A DNA stretch of 64,000 nt, taken from assembly GCA_963576785.1 (NCBI GenBank), contig OY756151.1, positions 186,001 through 250,000 of the forward strand, in the 5' to 3' direction. Both the position numbers and the translations under genes were made by a program. Below the pieces are notes generated by a model that saw only the letters and a list, made by a program, of their open reading frames with translations, made no database searches and was not told the DNA's origin. Positions 48,901-60,697 of this stretch are shown here, piece after piece (positions within the stretch are counted from its first letter, which is position 1; every line of letters begins with the position of its first letter). Source of the DNA: Chlorophyllum brunneum (lineage: Eukaryota > Basidiomycota > Agaricomycetes > Agaricales > Agaricaceae).

Positions 48901-49047
48901 AATTTGGGGCAAGTCCATTGGCAAAGGATGAACAACCATTGGCATGCGCGAGGATACTGGTGAAGAGTTGGCAGAATTCTCGATGGGGGATGCGGGCACC
49001 TACGAGTTTAGTCCGTTCGTTTTTGGAGCATTCAATCGGTCACTTAG
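45967..49047 (+). repeat. segmental duplication, copy 2
   Basis: Counterpart of 33758-36870 in the same orientation. The left edge coincides with the end of the copia LTR; the right edge lies inside the PLC-like gene, which is complete here. This copy is therefore likely closer to the ancestral arrangement on the right side. Confidence 0.85.
46534..48682 (+). CDS. NACHT-domain NTPase (NLR-like), about 664 aa
   Basis: Exons 46534-46570, 46626-48184, 48238-48399 and 48446-48682 join in frame. The N-terminus is MVDVTYQLADDN, followed by FMKDFIQHAMPAAAYDSS. The NACHT core has Walker A GPAGVGKSA (residues about 60-70), Walker B VILLDGLDEC (about 170) and SRPEPHITSFFSRPDIV (sensor 1 region). A helical part follows, then a C-terminal Cys/Trp-rich end (IRCRCKHETW, SCNDCYSQLQ, VEWHCLCRTRV). 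No WD, ankyrin or TPR repeats follow. Fungal NACHT proteins are NLR-like candidates in heterokaryon or innate recognition; this one's role is unknown. The start is uncertain because the first frame is open further upstream (to about 46111). The first intron (55 nt) is conserved in all three copies in the window. Confidence 0.85.
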
Positions 49048-50136
49048 AAGAACACCTGGGCCAATTGGGAGAATGTTGGTGTCGAGGTTGTGGTTGATCA
49101 TGTAGAGTTGGTCTGTCGGATCGAGGGGACCTTCGGTTCGGTCGACTTTGCAGGGAAAGGTGTTATTCGTCGGGCTGAAGGGGTCCTCCCACACCTATGC
49201 CGATTGTCAAATCAAGCCATAGCCTTTAAAAGAAAAAAATATACCATCTTGAATTCGGGCAGGATAAAATCAACGATAGGTTGATCAGAGTCTTTTTCGT
49301 TGGCACCTTTATCCAAAAATGCTACAACTCGTTTTCCGGATTGGATCATCTCCCCGAGGGTAGGCCATTCGTCGCGTTGGAGAGGGACGGAGTCGGGGAC
49401 GTAAAGAAGGGGAGTTATACCTTGACATTTTGTCAGCACGAGCGACGTAGAGATTATGGTGTGATGATGACGTACTGGCGTTGTCGAAGGCGGGCTTCCA
49501 GTATTTTTCAACGGAGAGGTTGTCGGGATTCGTGAAGATGAAGGTCAGGACTTCGTCAGGGTTTGAGTCTAAAAAGTCCTTGACGGTTTTGAGGTATTTG
49601 TCGACTGGCCCTCCGTCGAATAACGTGCACGCTAACGGCCATTAGTGTTAGTTGAAGGTAGACACAAGGAGGGATTGACGACGTACAGGTATGACAGAAA
49701 TGGAGAACGTCTTTGTTCCTGTGGATAAGATGAAAACGAGGGGGGTTAAAGTGGCCGCGGGGAGACTTACAGTCGTCCCTGTGCTTGGAGCATTCGAACC
49801 CCGTGTTTCAGTTGACTAGGAATGTCAACCTCTTGTGTTCTCGCAACTAGACGTAGTCATTAGGATATACCAAGGTGTATCGTCATATCGAAGACTTACA
49901 TGCCAATGGATTACCACTGAAGGCAAAAGAATCGTGAGAGCCTAAGAAAGTGGTATTTCCGTATGATCGTTCACATAGTTCGGTGTGGCCATTGCAAGCA
50001 TCCGCCCTGAATAATAATGAATGTCGAACTCTCGTGGGATTGTTGAGTCGTACCTCCTCGCAGGAAGGGTTAACCCCGAGACATTGCATCCGTAAATAGT
50101 AAAGAGAACAGCGGCCAGCCGCAAAGAGAGTTGCAT
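48833..50136 (-). CDS. secreted PLC-like phosphodiesterase
   Basis: Starts MQLSLRLAAVLFTIYGCNVS at 50136, a clear signal peptide, then LPARR and, after an intron, ADACNGHTELC and TTFLGSHDSFAFSG with the first catalytic-type His. Next come a QLKHGVRMLQAQGR block, VLHFCHTC with a second His, and VKDFLDSNPDEVLTFIFTNP. RDEWPTLGEMIQSGKRVVAF, DFILPEFKMVWEDPFSPTNN and INHNLDTN follow, and the end is NLGQGMDAVNKLNGF, stop at 48833. About nine short exons. This order fits the TIM-barrel PLC-like phosphodiesterases (PI-PLC X-like) secreted by fungi. They lack the calcium-binding parts of true PLCs and have uncertain substrates. Its last exons are duplicated at 36655-36870. It is transcribed divergently from the SNF2 gene, about 350 nt away. 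Confidence 0.85.
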
Positions 50137-50489
50137 GTAAGATAGGTGGGGGGAGACCAGCTCAAGGGGTCTCGTTGTTGTTGGAGCACTTTTATCATAG
50201 GAGACAGAGGTTCATGCTGTGCTTTGCACAACGCACGGGTTCTCGGCAAGGAGACGGTGAAACGGACCGTCCTCAAGGAGATAAACTGACCCGGTAGCGT
50301 TCATTCACTTGGGAACGAGATATCTGAAGCGTATCTGGTCGCATCGTCATACAGGGCACACTGGCAAGGTACTCCATGATAACACCTCCACGTGACCAGT
50401 CTTCAGGGGAGGCCAGGGCGCGTTTCGCTCGACTATGAGCCCGCGAGTCGCGTTCAGGTTTCACTTTTCTTCCTTCATCACCAACGACG

Positions 50490-53400
50490 ATGAGCTCGTC
50501 GTCGACAAGACCGTCGCCCTCACCGATATCGCGCTTCTCATCTGTGCCTCCAAGCACGAACGCATCTTCTCCTCCTACGCACCTATCATCCTGTGCAAGT
50601 AGTGAGATTTATGGTCTCAATGTACGTCTCATCTTTGTGCCTTGCTTTGAACGTCATCTAATGTTACTCGCAGGATCGTGTGGATGATGATGATCCTGTC
50701 TTTGAAGTTGACGCGACTGAACAGGAGCAGCAGCAAGAAGTCGACGATGTACGACTCGTGTTTCTTCTAGGAATCTCCTTTCCTAACTGCAGACCAGGAA
50801 ACTGCTCGTCGTCTAGCTAGGCTAAAATTTGTTCTGGAAAAATCTGCTGTTTATACGAGCATCTTGCACCAACGGATGGAAGAAGACAAGCAAAACTTGA
50901 TCGCAGCACAACAAGCCAAAAAGACGAAACCAGATACTGCGAAGACCGGAAAGAAGAGGACACGAGCTCAGCACAGAGGTGACGAAGATGCTCAGGCGAA
51001 ACGCCTGAAGGGCGAGCATGGAGAGTCTATACCCGTAGAGGGCGAGGACCATCCTGTTTTTCAACAACCCGCGCTAGTTACTGGCGCCAAGTTGAAAGAA
51101 TACCAGCTGGAAGGGTTGCAGTGGATGGTCTCTCTAGACCAGAACGGTATCAGCGGCATCTTAGGTGAGTATCTGTGCTCGTACATATGCCGCTTCTCAT
51201 CCGTTTTTTCGCACATAGCGGACGAGATGGGCCTTGGCAAGGTAAGCTCATATATCCTGCATTATACGCAGTAAAGTTGATACCCTTGGCAGACAATCCA
51301 AACTATCGCCTTCAGTGCCTACCTTCGGGAATGCCACAATACTAGACCTTTCCTCGTTGTATGTCCCCTCAGTGTTCTCCACAACTGGTACGATGAATAT
51401 CAGAAATTTGCGCCGTCTGTACGTCCCCCGTTGCTGGCCCACACCTCTCTCACCAAACTGGAGCCAGATACCCGTTTGCATATACCACGGCACCCCAACA
51501 GAGCGTGCCGAACTGCGCCGGACGACCATGGCCCCTCCCCACGTTCGAGCGTCCCGTCACCAGAGGCCAAAAACAACGAAATTTAAACCAAACGCCAATG
51601 TAAACCTGAAAGCAAGCAGCTCATCGCTTCGAGGTTCGAAAGGACGTAAAGCCAAAGTGAATGCCCCAATTACGATTGACGACTCGGACGAAGAACCGGC
51701 TCAGGAGGCGGGCGGAGAAGACCCCAACGCATCGTTTCCTATTGTTTTGACGACCTACGAGATGATTATCAAAGATCGTACACACCTTGCGAAATACAAT
51801 TGGGGCTACATTGTTGTCGACGAAGGACACCGCTTGAAAAACCTCGATTGCGCCCTCATGCGAGAAATCAAGAAATACCCTAGCGCAGGTCGAATGATCC
51901 TAACCGGAACACCACTACATGTAAGTCCATTACTCCAACCCCTCTCCGAGGATGCCATGCTGAAGACTCACCGTGACCATTAATATATCAGAATAACCTG
52001 GCCGAGCTTTGGTCTCTCATGAACTTCATCCTCCCAGACATCTTCGATGACCTCGATTCCTTTCAAGAATGGTTCAACCTCCCAACACTCCAATCAACAC
52101 TTCCCACTGATCAATCAACACAAATTATCTCCGCACTTCATGCTATTCTCAAACCATTCCTTCTCCGAAGGTTGAAAGTTGATGTGCTTGGCAATGATGA
52201 GAATGGTCAGGGAGGGTTACCGCCAAAAAAAGAATATGTGTTGTATGCACCGCTGAGTGTACGACAGAAGGAGGCGTATCAGCATGTGTTGAGCGGAAAC
52301 ATCAGGAGGTGGTTGATCGCCGGTGGGACGGCGAAGGGTGGTGCGAAGCAGGTCGAGAAGAAGAAAGATGAGAATGAAGATGAGGATGAGCAACAGCAAC
52401 AGTCAAAAGAGTCAATCTCGAGGCGCTTGCGAAAATGTAAAGGCAAGAAGAGTTACGCTGTCGATGGAGATGACGACGAGTATTTCGATATGGTGGAAAA
52501 GGGTATGGTAGACGAACGTGGTGTTCGTCCAAAAGTTTCCAAAAAAGAACAGGAAGAGGAAGAGAAACGCGCCGCATTGGAATTCCAGGCAAAGACCAAA
52601 GGTGTGCTACATCCACTGTTGGTATTCAGTATTGTTGATGTAATCTACAGTGAAAACTGTCAACAACATGAGGCTCCAAAATACCGTCATGCAGCTACGA
52701 AAAGTCTGCTCGCACCCTTTCCTGTTCGACTGGCCTATTGATCCTAAGACGAATGAACCTGTCTTGGGCGCTGAATTGGTGAATGCCAGTGGAAAGATGA
52801 TGGTTTTGGACCGGTTGCTTAGGGAACTGTTGAAACGCGGCCATCGGGTATTGGTGTTCAGTCAATTCAAGACCATGCTCAACATTATCGAGGTGAAGTT
52901 GTTACATTCCCTGTCTGAATCTCTTGTCTGACAAACGCGCAGGATTGGGCGACAGATTTTATGGGTTGGAAAATTTGTCGTATTGATGGTTCAACTTCCC
53001 CGCAAGAACGACGAGAACAGATGAATACGTTTCAGAAAGCGACGAAGGATTCACCCAAAATTTTCCTTTTGAGCACGCGTGCCGGTGGTTTGGGTATAAA
53101 CTTGACCGCGGCGGATACAGTCATCTTCTATGACCAAGATTGGGTGCGCTCCTTCAGACTCAAGTAATAAAACTAAAGCTAAAGTACGGACTAGAACCCG
53201 CAAATGGACGCTCAAGCCCAAGACAGAGCCCACCGTATCGGACAAACAAGACCTGTGCTCGTGTACCGCCTTGTCAGTGCTCACACCGTCGAAGACAAAA
53301 TGTTGCAATGCGCTACAGAGAAGAGGAGACTCGAAGCCATGGTCATAGCTAAAGGTATATCATGACAATTCAACCTACATCTCCAGATTTTTTGACACAT

Positions 53401-53812
53401 CAATTTTGTAGGCAAATTTAAAATGCCCGCCTCGATCGCTCCTAGTGGGGGGAAACAAATGACGATGGCTGATATGGCTGCTGACTTGTTACGTCTGGAA
53501 GGTGAAAAGATTGATGTCGTGCCCGACATTGATGACGACGACAGTGATGGTTGGAATAAAGGCAGAACCAACGCTCAACGCCTTGATCGTGTGTTGAGTG
53601 ATCGGCATTTGGATATGTTGTTAGACCGGAGCCCGGAAGTATTTAAATCGAGGGGATTGGGATGGACATCTGAATCGAGGGTAGAGGAGGGGTTTGATAG
53701 GGATGGCCGCGGTGATAAAGTCAAGAAGACGGCGTTTGCTGTGTATCAAGCGCCCAAGGATCAAGGGAGCGATGCACTTGCTGCCATGATGGGTGAAGAC
53801 CTCGCTGCTTGA
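50490..53812 (+). CDS. SNF2-family chromatin-remodelling ATPase, LSH/HELLS/Irc5-like
   Basis: Exon 1 ([19 protein letters not shown]) is 50490-50621; exon 2 (acidic, [13 protein letters not shown]) 50674-50748; about a dozen exons follow. Helicase motifs in order: [13 protein letters not shown] (about 51090), DEMGLGK split by an intron then TIQTIAF (51220-51310), [21 protein letters not shown] (DEGH box, about 51815), [27 protein letters not shown] (about 52850), [31 protein letters not shown] (about 53070) and [15 protein letters not shown] (about 53220). The DEGH in place of DEAH/DEGH and the linker architecture fit the LSH/HELLS/Irc5 branch, which in other eukaryotes supports DNA methylation and heterochromatin. 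A charged insertion lies at 52340-52540. No bromo- or chromodomain seen. A relic paralog lies at 27336-28700. Confidence 0.9.
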
Positions 53813-53814
53813 GT

Positions 53815-54893
53815 CTTCGGTGCCCTAAGGGCACCTTTTATATTTGGGTGGATATACATACTGGATATACCAGGACCTAGCTTTGGGTAGGATAATCTAC
53901 TATTTAATCCTGTAGGATATTGGGCATATTCGTTTTTGTATCATATACATTCACTATTGGACCCTCGTCATTGGGCTCCCTGGGGCATAGTGTTGCCACT
54001 GCCACTGATCCCAGGTGACGGGATCACGGTCAACCCTTACTAGAAGTACTCACATCACGGACCGCATGGGTGGTGTGGGCACAGTCCTTGGGTTGCTCGT
54101 GCTTTTCGTCGCATTTCTGTGTGAAATACGGACACATCCGATCTTTCCTCCACTGTGGATATTGAAACCTGAGACACCCCTATTCTTGCTGTGAATAGCA
54201 CGCTTCTCTTGACCATGAGTGTGTCTATTTCTCTGTGAAACCTTGTGGACGGTGAATGTGTTCAATCAGGGTTCTCAATACCAATCCCCATCAAATTTTG
54301 GTGTTACATCAATCAATGTAGAAGTCAATGATGCAGCTGACTCCGAGGAGGGTGTAGCAAGCAACCCTACTTCTCCCACAGTTGTTTTCCCGTAGGAAAT
54401 TTCTTGTCAAGAACTGAAACATATTGTCAGTGAGTATAGTTCGATGTGGATTTCGGTAGAGATACTATCTCAGTTGGTTTTCTCAGTCTGACACACATCG
54501 TCAGTATCGAGTGTTTGTTCACCAACGTTATCTAGGGCCAACGCGTCAATCACGAATCCTACGACATGTTCTTAGGAGTCAGTTTCGAGTAACTACCTTT
54601 GTATCATTGGTGGTCTACGTCGGTATCTTAGCCACGAGTATATCAAGGTGTGTGAGATCAAGTCTTCTCCGTTGCTAAACGCCAAAAATCACCCCGGACA
54701 CTATCTATAGAACGGATTGTGCTTCGCGATCTGTTGGGTCTCTGCTATATCAGGAGCGGGTTATAGACATTCCCGGTCGTCTATCCATCTTCATAACCCC
54801 CAGGCACTTGATTTCCAGGCGAATATTAAAGCCAGAGCAGAATCTGAGTTCTAGTACCGACAATTTCCTTTACAAGTACTCCAGTAATTACAT
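53815..54893. other. intergenic, no gene seen
   Basis: Between the SNF2 stop and the start of the second DUF6534 gene. No coding or RNA feature that I can support. Confidence 0.5.
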
Positions 54894-56283
54894 ATGGCGC
54901 CTCCTCCTCCTCCAATGCTTCCGTCAAGTGTAGCTGAGGCCCTCATTCACACGTGAGCTAGTGTTCTCCTTACCCATGAATCTACGACTGAGCTTTGTCT
55001 GTTTAATAGCTCAGGCTCTCTTGTATGTCACTTGAATATTTCTCAAGCATCAGCTCATTTCTCCTTAGATTGTGGGCTACCTACTCGCCTGGGGTCTTTA
55101 TGGAGTCCTCGCTGTCCAAGTCTGTAAGTGGTGTTGTCGATTCGGTTAGAACTACCGGATAACACGCCAATACAGATATTTACTTTCTTGCCTTTCCCAA
55201 CGACCGCGCCATTCATAAATGGTTGGTTGTGGTGGTTTTTTTACTCGAGACTGTACAAGCTGTGGCTATCGCACGAGATATGTTCGAAGCATTCGCAAAG
55301 GGTTTTGGAAACCCAGCGGAAATCACAGCATTACATCTCAGTGGCCTTTCCGCACCGATCATTGGGGGTACAGGTCCGTGTGTCTCTCTAGCAATTATTG
55401 TATACTCCGTTAACCCGAGAATAGTCGGGTTGTTGGTACAAGTATTCTATGCGTATCGCATTAAGGTCCTATCACGGTCGAATATCCTTCCTATACTCAT
55501 ATGCTTCGTATGTGGTTCCTGACGCATTTAAATGACGTTTACCTAAGGGTTTGCAGATGGCTGCTATTCAATCTGTCGGTGCATTCATTTCTGGAATTCG
55601 TGGATTTATCGGGAAGGACGTAAGGCAATTGGATACCATGCTTGATCGAGTTGGTCATGGGGTAGGTAACAACCTCGTTCTCAACACCTATGTTGGCTAA
55701 TATTGTTCCCCAGCTGTTCAATGCCACAACCGCTCTTTGTGATCTAGTAATTGCAGTTGCCATGTCGTACTGGGTAGGTACAAACGACCTTGTCGCCGCG
55801 GTCCAATGTTGAACACGATCATAGCTTCCTAAACTCGACTCAGGTATTCGAGGTTCAACAAGCACGTTTGTACGAAGAATCGTCCGTCTCGTTGTCGGTA
55901 CTGGGGCATTAACAGGTATATACGGATACGTTTAATCTCCCAATCTAATCTGACACTGTTTTTCAGCTGCCGTTGCGATTATTGATCAAGCACTCTTCGA
56001 AGGCTTTCCCGGCAAAGGATATTTCCTCGCGCCAGCTTTCGTGATTGGAAAGCTCTACTCCAATTCCATGATGGTTATATTTAACTCTCGTATGGATCTT
56101 CGACCATCCCGCGATGAGCCAGCTGTTAATTTGTCCACCGATATACGTATGGCACCCGGAAGGTTCCCCATTAGGGGCACATACCACACAGAAAGTGGGT
56201 CTGAGGAGCGAACGGTCACCAGCGGATTCGAATTAGACATACGCCCACACAAAGGCAAGTCCAGTGAACTAGGTCATAAATAG
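54894..56283 (+). CDS. DUF6534-type multi-pass membrane protein, copy 2
   Basis: Exon 1 MAPPPPPMLPSSVAEALIHT (54894-54952) ends at a GTGAGC donor. Later come IVGYLLAWGLYGVLAVQV, the TM/loop block FLLETVQAVAIARDMFEAF, LHLSGLSAPIIG and, after an intron (about 55367-55427), VGLLVQVFYAYRIKV. MAAIQSVGAFISGIRGF, LFNATTALCDLVIAVAMSYW and AAVAIIDQALFEGFPGKGYF follow, then APAFVIGKLYSNSMMVIFNSR and a hydrophilic tail to TAG at 56281-56283. Same exon plan as copy 1 at 25127-26596, opposite orientation. The exon residues are well conserved while intron sequence is largely unlike, so both genes are probably under selection. Function unknown; the family is plasma-membrane-like. Confidence 0.82.
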
Positions 56284-56642
56284 AGCAGGGGGAGTCTGTG
56301 GACACTCGTTTCGCTGTTGAAATATATTAAGTATCTTGTGTGTACAATTATACTTTGATAGGTACCGCAGCTATGAATATACGACCCCCTCCTTAAATAA
56401 TATGACCTAATAATGAATCGCAATCGAAAATGAAGTGAGCATGAAGGGAATCTGGGGGGCTCTCTCTCAGCTCGCCCTGACCATACACCTATCAACACTG
56501 ACCGAAAAGTTTGGTTGTCCGTGGGATACCGCGACACGGAGTATCCCTGGATACATTTAATTATCCCAGTATCATACACCCATACTAAGGGTACATAAAA
56601 CAATTCACAATACAAATACATGACCAGCCCTACGTCATTAAC
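56284..56642. other. convergent 3' spacer, no gene seen
   Basis: Short spacer between the ends of the DUF6534 gene and the convergent P450 gene. Confidence 0.5.
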
Positions 56643-59051
56643 TCAATCCGCATGTACATACGGCGTAACGAGTAGAGGCATCTGGTTTCCCCCTTTCGGG
56701 TCACTAATCAACACCGGTCTCTGCACGATAAAATTCTTCTTCCCAATATCATTCACTGGCACAGCAAGCCTGAACTCGAACGTTCTCACGAGCGTAAAGA
56801 TGAGTGCTTTCATTCTAGCAAACACATGTCAGTCCTCCAAACTGATCTGATCTGGAAGGACGTACTCGACTAGGGCGAACCGATATCCAATGCATGCCCG
56901 TGTACCACCGAGGAAAGTAAGTATGTTACCCCACACACCTGGGACTGAGCTAGCCCCCTCTGGAATTGATTCCCACCGTTCTGGTCTGTACGGAAACCGG
57001 GACGAAGTTGATCTCAGCAAAGACCTAACGCAAAAGTGAGTTACGGACCTGAACTCCTTCGCATCTTCTCCCCAAATCTCCGTCGATCGATTAATTGCCA
57101 GCGTTGGGATAAATATCGTCTGTCCCTTCCTGACCCTATCCGCACAAATACCATTAACAAACAGCGACAGAATGAGTTTTAGGACACGCACTGAATTGTA
57201 TCCCTCACCCTCCCCTTACTATCAACAAATGGCTTCTCGAGTGGAACGACGTCGTCCTTGATGGCAACTCTCAATGTAGAGGGTATAGGAGAATGTACAC
57301 GCAAAGTTTCGCGTATGACAGCTTCGAGGTATGGTAGAGAATTGAGCTCGTCCATGCTTGGATTGTCTGTTGGAATTCTGAAAAGTTCTTCGCGGAGTTT
57401 GGTTTGGATGTCGGGACGGAGGGAGAGAGCTTAGAGCGCCCACATAGTGCCGTTACTGCGATGGTGTTGTTGTTAATGTACATATAGGTGATGCCTAAGG
57501 AAGGTTTTCACCTTGTAGTTTCGTGTCCGGCAACTAGGAATGTCGGAACCTCTGTATGCAGTGTGTCAATCAAGACTCGTGTCTGAGGAATCAAGGGAGC
57601 ACAACTCACGAGCAATAACGTCTTGTTCAGTCATCCTCTGGCTTTCGGGTACGTCCGTAGACGTATTCGCTTTCAACAGCAGTGACAACAGATCTCTCCT
57701 TCTGAACCTCTCGTCCTTGCCTTCCTTCGCTAACGCCGCCTTGCTGTCACTCAACAATTTTCTCCAAATTCTTTCCATCGTCTCCCTGGCTTTAACACCC
57801 GCTCTATTGCTTTCGATAGGCTTAAATAAAGTATTATTGGGGATGTCAAGTATAGATTGGAAGAATGGCTCACCAGGGCTAACTTGAAATTTCCCATAAG
57901 CCCTCTCACGATCATCATGGCCGACGTAACGGGTCTGAAATTGAGTAATGTACGAAATGCTTCGTTTAGCTCGTTCTTCTCTCCTTGCAAGGAATTAAAC
58001 TTGTAGTCAAACCCTGTTCCCAAAATTTCACCAGTCAAAGGTCGTGCCTCGAATTTACTCGATGGACTCACCAGCGAGCCCGATAACGTCCAACGTCATC
58101 TTGCTCAACCCTAAAATCACATTGATCCTCCCTCTGCGCACATCCTCCTGCGACTGATCCTTGATCTCTGTGGCCCAAACATCTCTCAACTAGACGCGGA
58201 AATGAACGAAATGAGAAAAGCGTTTACATTTAGAATAAAATTTTGACGTACCTCGAGCGCTTTTTCAACAAAGATTTCTGTCAGTTCTCGTATTTGCGAT
58301 GGTCCGAAGGCTGGGTTCTAGAGACAAGGGTAGAAGCAGGAGTACAGAGAACGACTGGGATGGAGAGCTTACCATGATCCTGCGCTGTAGGAAAGGTCAG
58401 CTCGGATCAGAAACGGTGTTGAGATTAAAATAAAATAAAAGGTGCTGCAGACCTGGTCCTTGTGTTTCGTACCTTCAACGACGAGTATACCTGAATCAAT
58501 GTTCGATAAGCCAACCATAGACATATTATAAAACAAAATAAACTTGCCGTTACCCAAAACCCTGCTCATGAAGAACCTCGACACTTCAGGTCTCTGATAA
58601 ACTTCATTATTCATCAAGACATGATTGATGGCTTTTAGATCCATCGTAAATAGCCTCGACATCTGCACGAACCTACTATCAGCCAAAAGATGCTTGGAAC
58701 TTAGAGACGGGATCCACTCACCCCAAGGAATACTTTATACTTCATCGTATTCCCATACTCGCTGACCCATTTCTCATGCATGACCGAATGGTCTGCATCC
58801 CAGATTTGTCGCATGTTGCCATACACCCAACTCGGATTGGGAGGACCAGGGAAGTCGTTTAAAGGATTTGAAATATAATGCCACCATACAAACTTGATGA
58901 GCTTGTAGACGGTGTAGGTTCCAAGGGTTGCTGCGAGGGGAGTGAATAGTCGGACGAGCGTGTTGAAGATGGCGGGTGAGCATGAGGAAGTGCTCCATGA
59001 GGACAGTAAATTGCTGAATGGAATAAAATCCCAGGTGGATTTGATGGACAT
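56643..59051 (-). pseudogene. cytochrome P450 with one nonsense codon
   Basis: The N-terminus MSIKSTWDFIPFSNL with a hydrophobic anchor (AATLGTYTVYKLIKFVWW) is followed by the proline-rich hinge NDFPGPPNPSW. The I-helix motif VAGHETTSNGTMWAL spans an intron (about 57480-57430). ExxR is EAVIRETLR (about 57330), then [19 protein letters not shown], and the heme site [10 protein letters not shown] (about 56905). The last exon ends VTPYVHAD at 56643. About ten exons. In the I/J-helix region the frame reads TMWAL, then TAA (57433-57431), then [16 protein letters not shown], where relatives usually have Tyr. Everything else is intact, so this is either a very recent pseudogene, an allele, or a sequencing error. 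It is a microsomal fungal P450 with a PERW-like motif; substrate unknown. Confidence 0.85.
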
Positions 59052-60697
59052 TGTGGTTCGTTATTTCTGGGAGGCGAACTAGAGATGTGAGCGTTTAGAC
59101 CGCACGGTGCTATTTATTGAAGGCATTTTGATTGAAATCAACATTCAATCTCCACCGCATCGGGACTGACGACCTAGAGATATACAGAGACGAGGGAATG
59201 CTGACGCGTCCCTCGAATAAGACGCCAGTGGTTCGGCAGGAATGAATGAGAGGAAGCCATGATTTACTTCTTCTGTTGCCGAGCACACGCAAACAATAAT
59301 GACGCGCATACCGCTGTCCACACTATAAATATTACCCACTGTATTCAGTTTCTCGAAGAGTTGGACTGATAGCACGATGAGCTGGCGAACGTAGGTCCGC
59401 TTGCAAAAGATACAAAGCTCACAAGATATGTTATGGCTCCGTAGTCTCATTCAGGAGGCATGGCTGAGAGAGGCATCTACGTACACGGACTTGCGATGCT
59501 GAGGGACCTAGGGCTATACAAGCCGTAACCGCAGTATTTACTTCTATATCAAGTATGGATGCGCGCTGCATACTGAACGTGAAGATCGCTAACGGCTTGT
59601 TGTAGCGTGATCCCTAGGTTTGTTCGCGTACTTAAAAGTTCGACTTAGCGCTAGAGTTTGATTAGATCCAGCAATCTTGAGTACTGGTGGCATACAGAGA
59701 GATAGGATTCATCTCGTCGTTGAAAAAACGCCTTCAAGTATATCAGAGAGAATTTTCAAATAGATCCGTGTCTTCCATGAAGGGCATAAATCCACAAGGC
59801 GCGCCACAAGATTTTCATATGTGGAGTCACCAATGTATGTGGACGCGAGGCCGGAGAGGCCGGAGGCAATGTCCACAGCCCTTCTTAAATCTACTTTGAA
59901 AGGCTGGGCAGCATTGGTGACATATGAATGCTTCGATTGAATAGCTTCAGTGGAGCTTCCAACAGTTAACGATCTTAGGCTGTACCCGTGAATGCTTTCA
60001 GTGATTTCAGGTGACCATCAAGCTTGAGTCGCCAGCCTGAGACCAAGATGGAAGGGCGCCGTCGGTAGGCGACCTCACTAGAGGGAAGAACGAGCAGATA
60101 CACGGGACTCGAGATAGTATTCGAAGGTCAGGAGGGAATTAGTCTACCTTACAGTGAGCTCGCCTAGATATACTGTAAGCTGCATGCCTACACAAGAAGC
60201 TGCAGCGCAGGAGTATTTCTCCGACAACAAATTCCTAAGGGTTATCTCTGGTATCTTATCCTCCTCAGGACTTAAAAAACGCTCACTTTACAGGGCTCAA
60301 ATCATCCCACTGTCAATTGTTGTTCCAAGGATTGATTTATCCGGGAGACAACGAGTATCCGGTAAGCAAGACCACGCAAAACGATTCAGACAGGTTGATA
60401 TTGCTGCATCTTACTTTTGAATCCAAGGGTTGGATGTTCGGCTAGACACAGTCTGTTCCATCAAACACGAGACTTGTCCGTAAGCAAAACTGGTCTCAAA
60501 CTACCTCCGGTGAACTCGCCCGAGGAGCGAGGTCGCTACTGCTTTCGCCGGACCTGATGACTCCAAATTGGCTGTCTATCTGGTTTAGTAATTCCTGTTA
60601 TACATGTCAAATACTTCAATACACAATACGATATAGAGGTGTAACTTCAAAACCGTTATCTCCTCAATCCCTTTTTATGTTCAATTTTATGTTCTGT
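59052..60697. other. 1.6 kb without a supported gene
   Basis: Between the P450 start and the farnesyltransferase end. Short frames on both strands (for example 59145-59450 minus, 60154-60420 plus) have no motifs. A short tandem word CGAGGCCGGAGAGGCCGGAGG lies near 59845. Nothing else recognised. Confidence 0.5.

Noticed and set aside
59052..60697. Possible tRNA or small gene in the long spacer
   Set aside because: I did not find a convincing cloverleaf with A and B boxes, nor any protein motif; a tRNAscan or Infernal search would decide.
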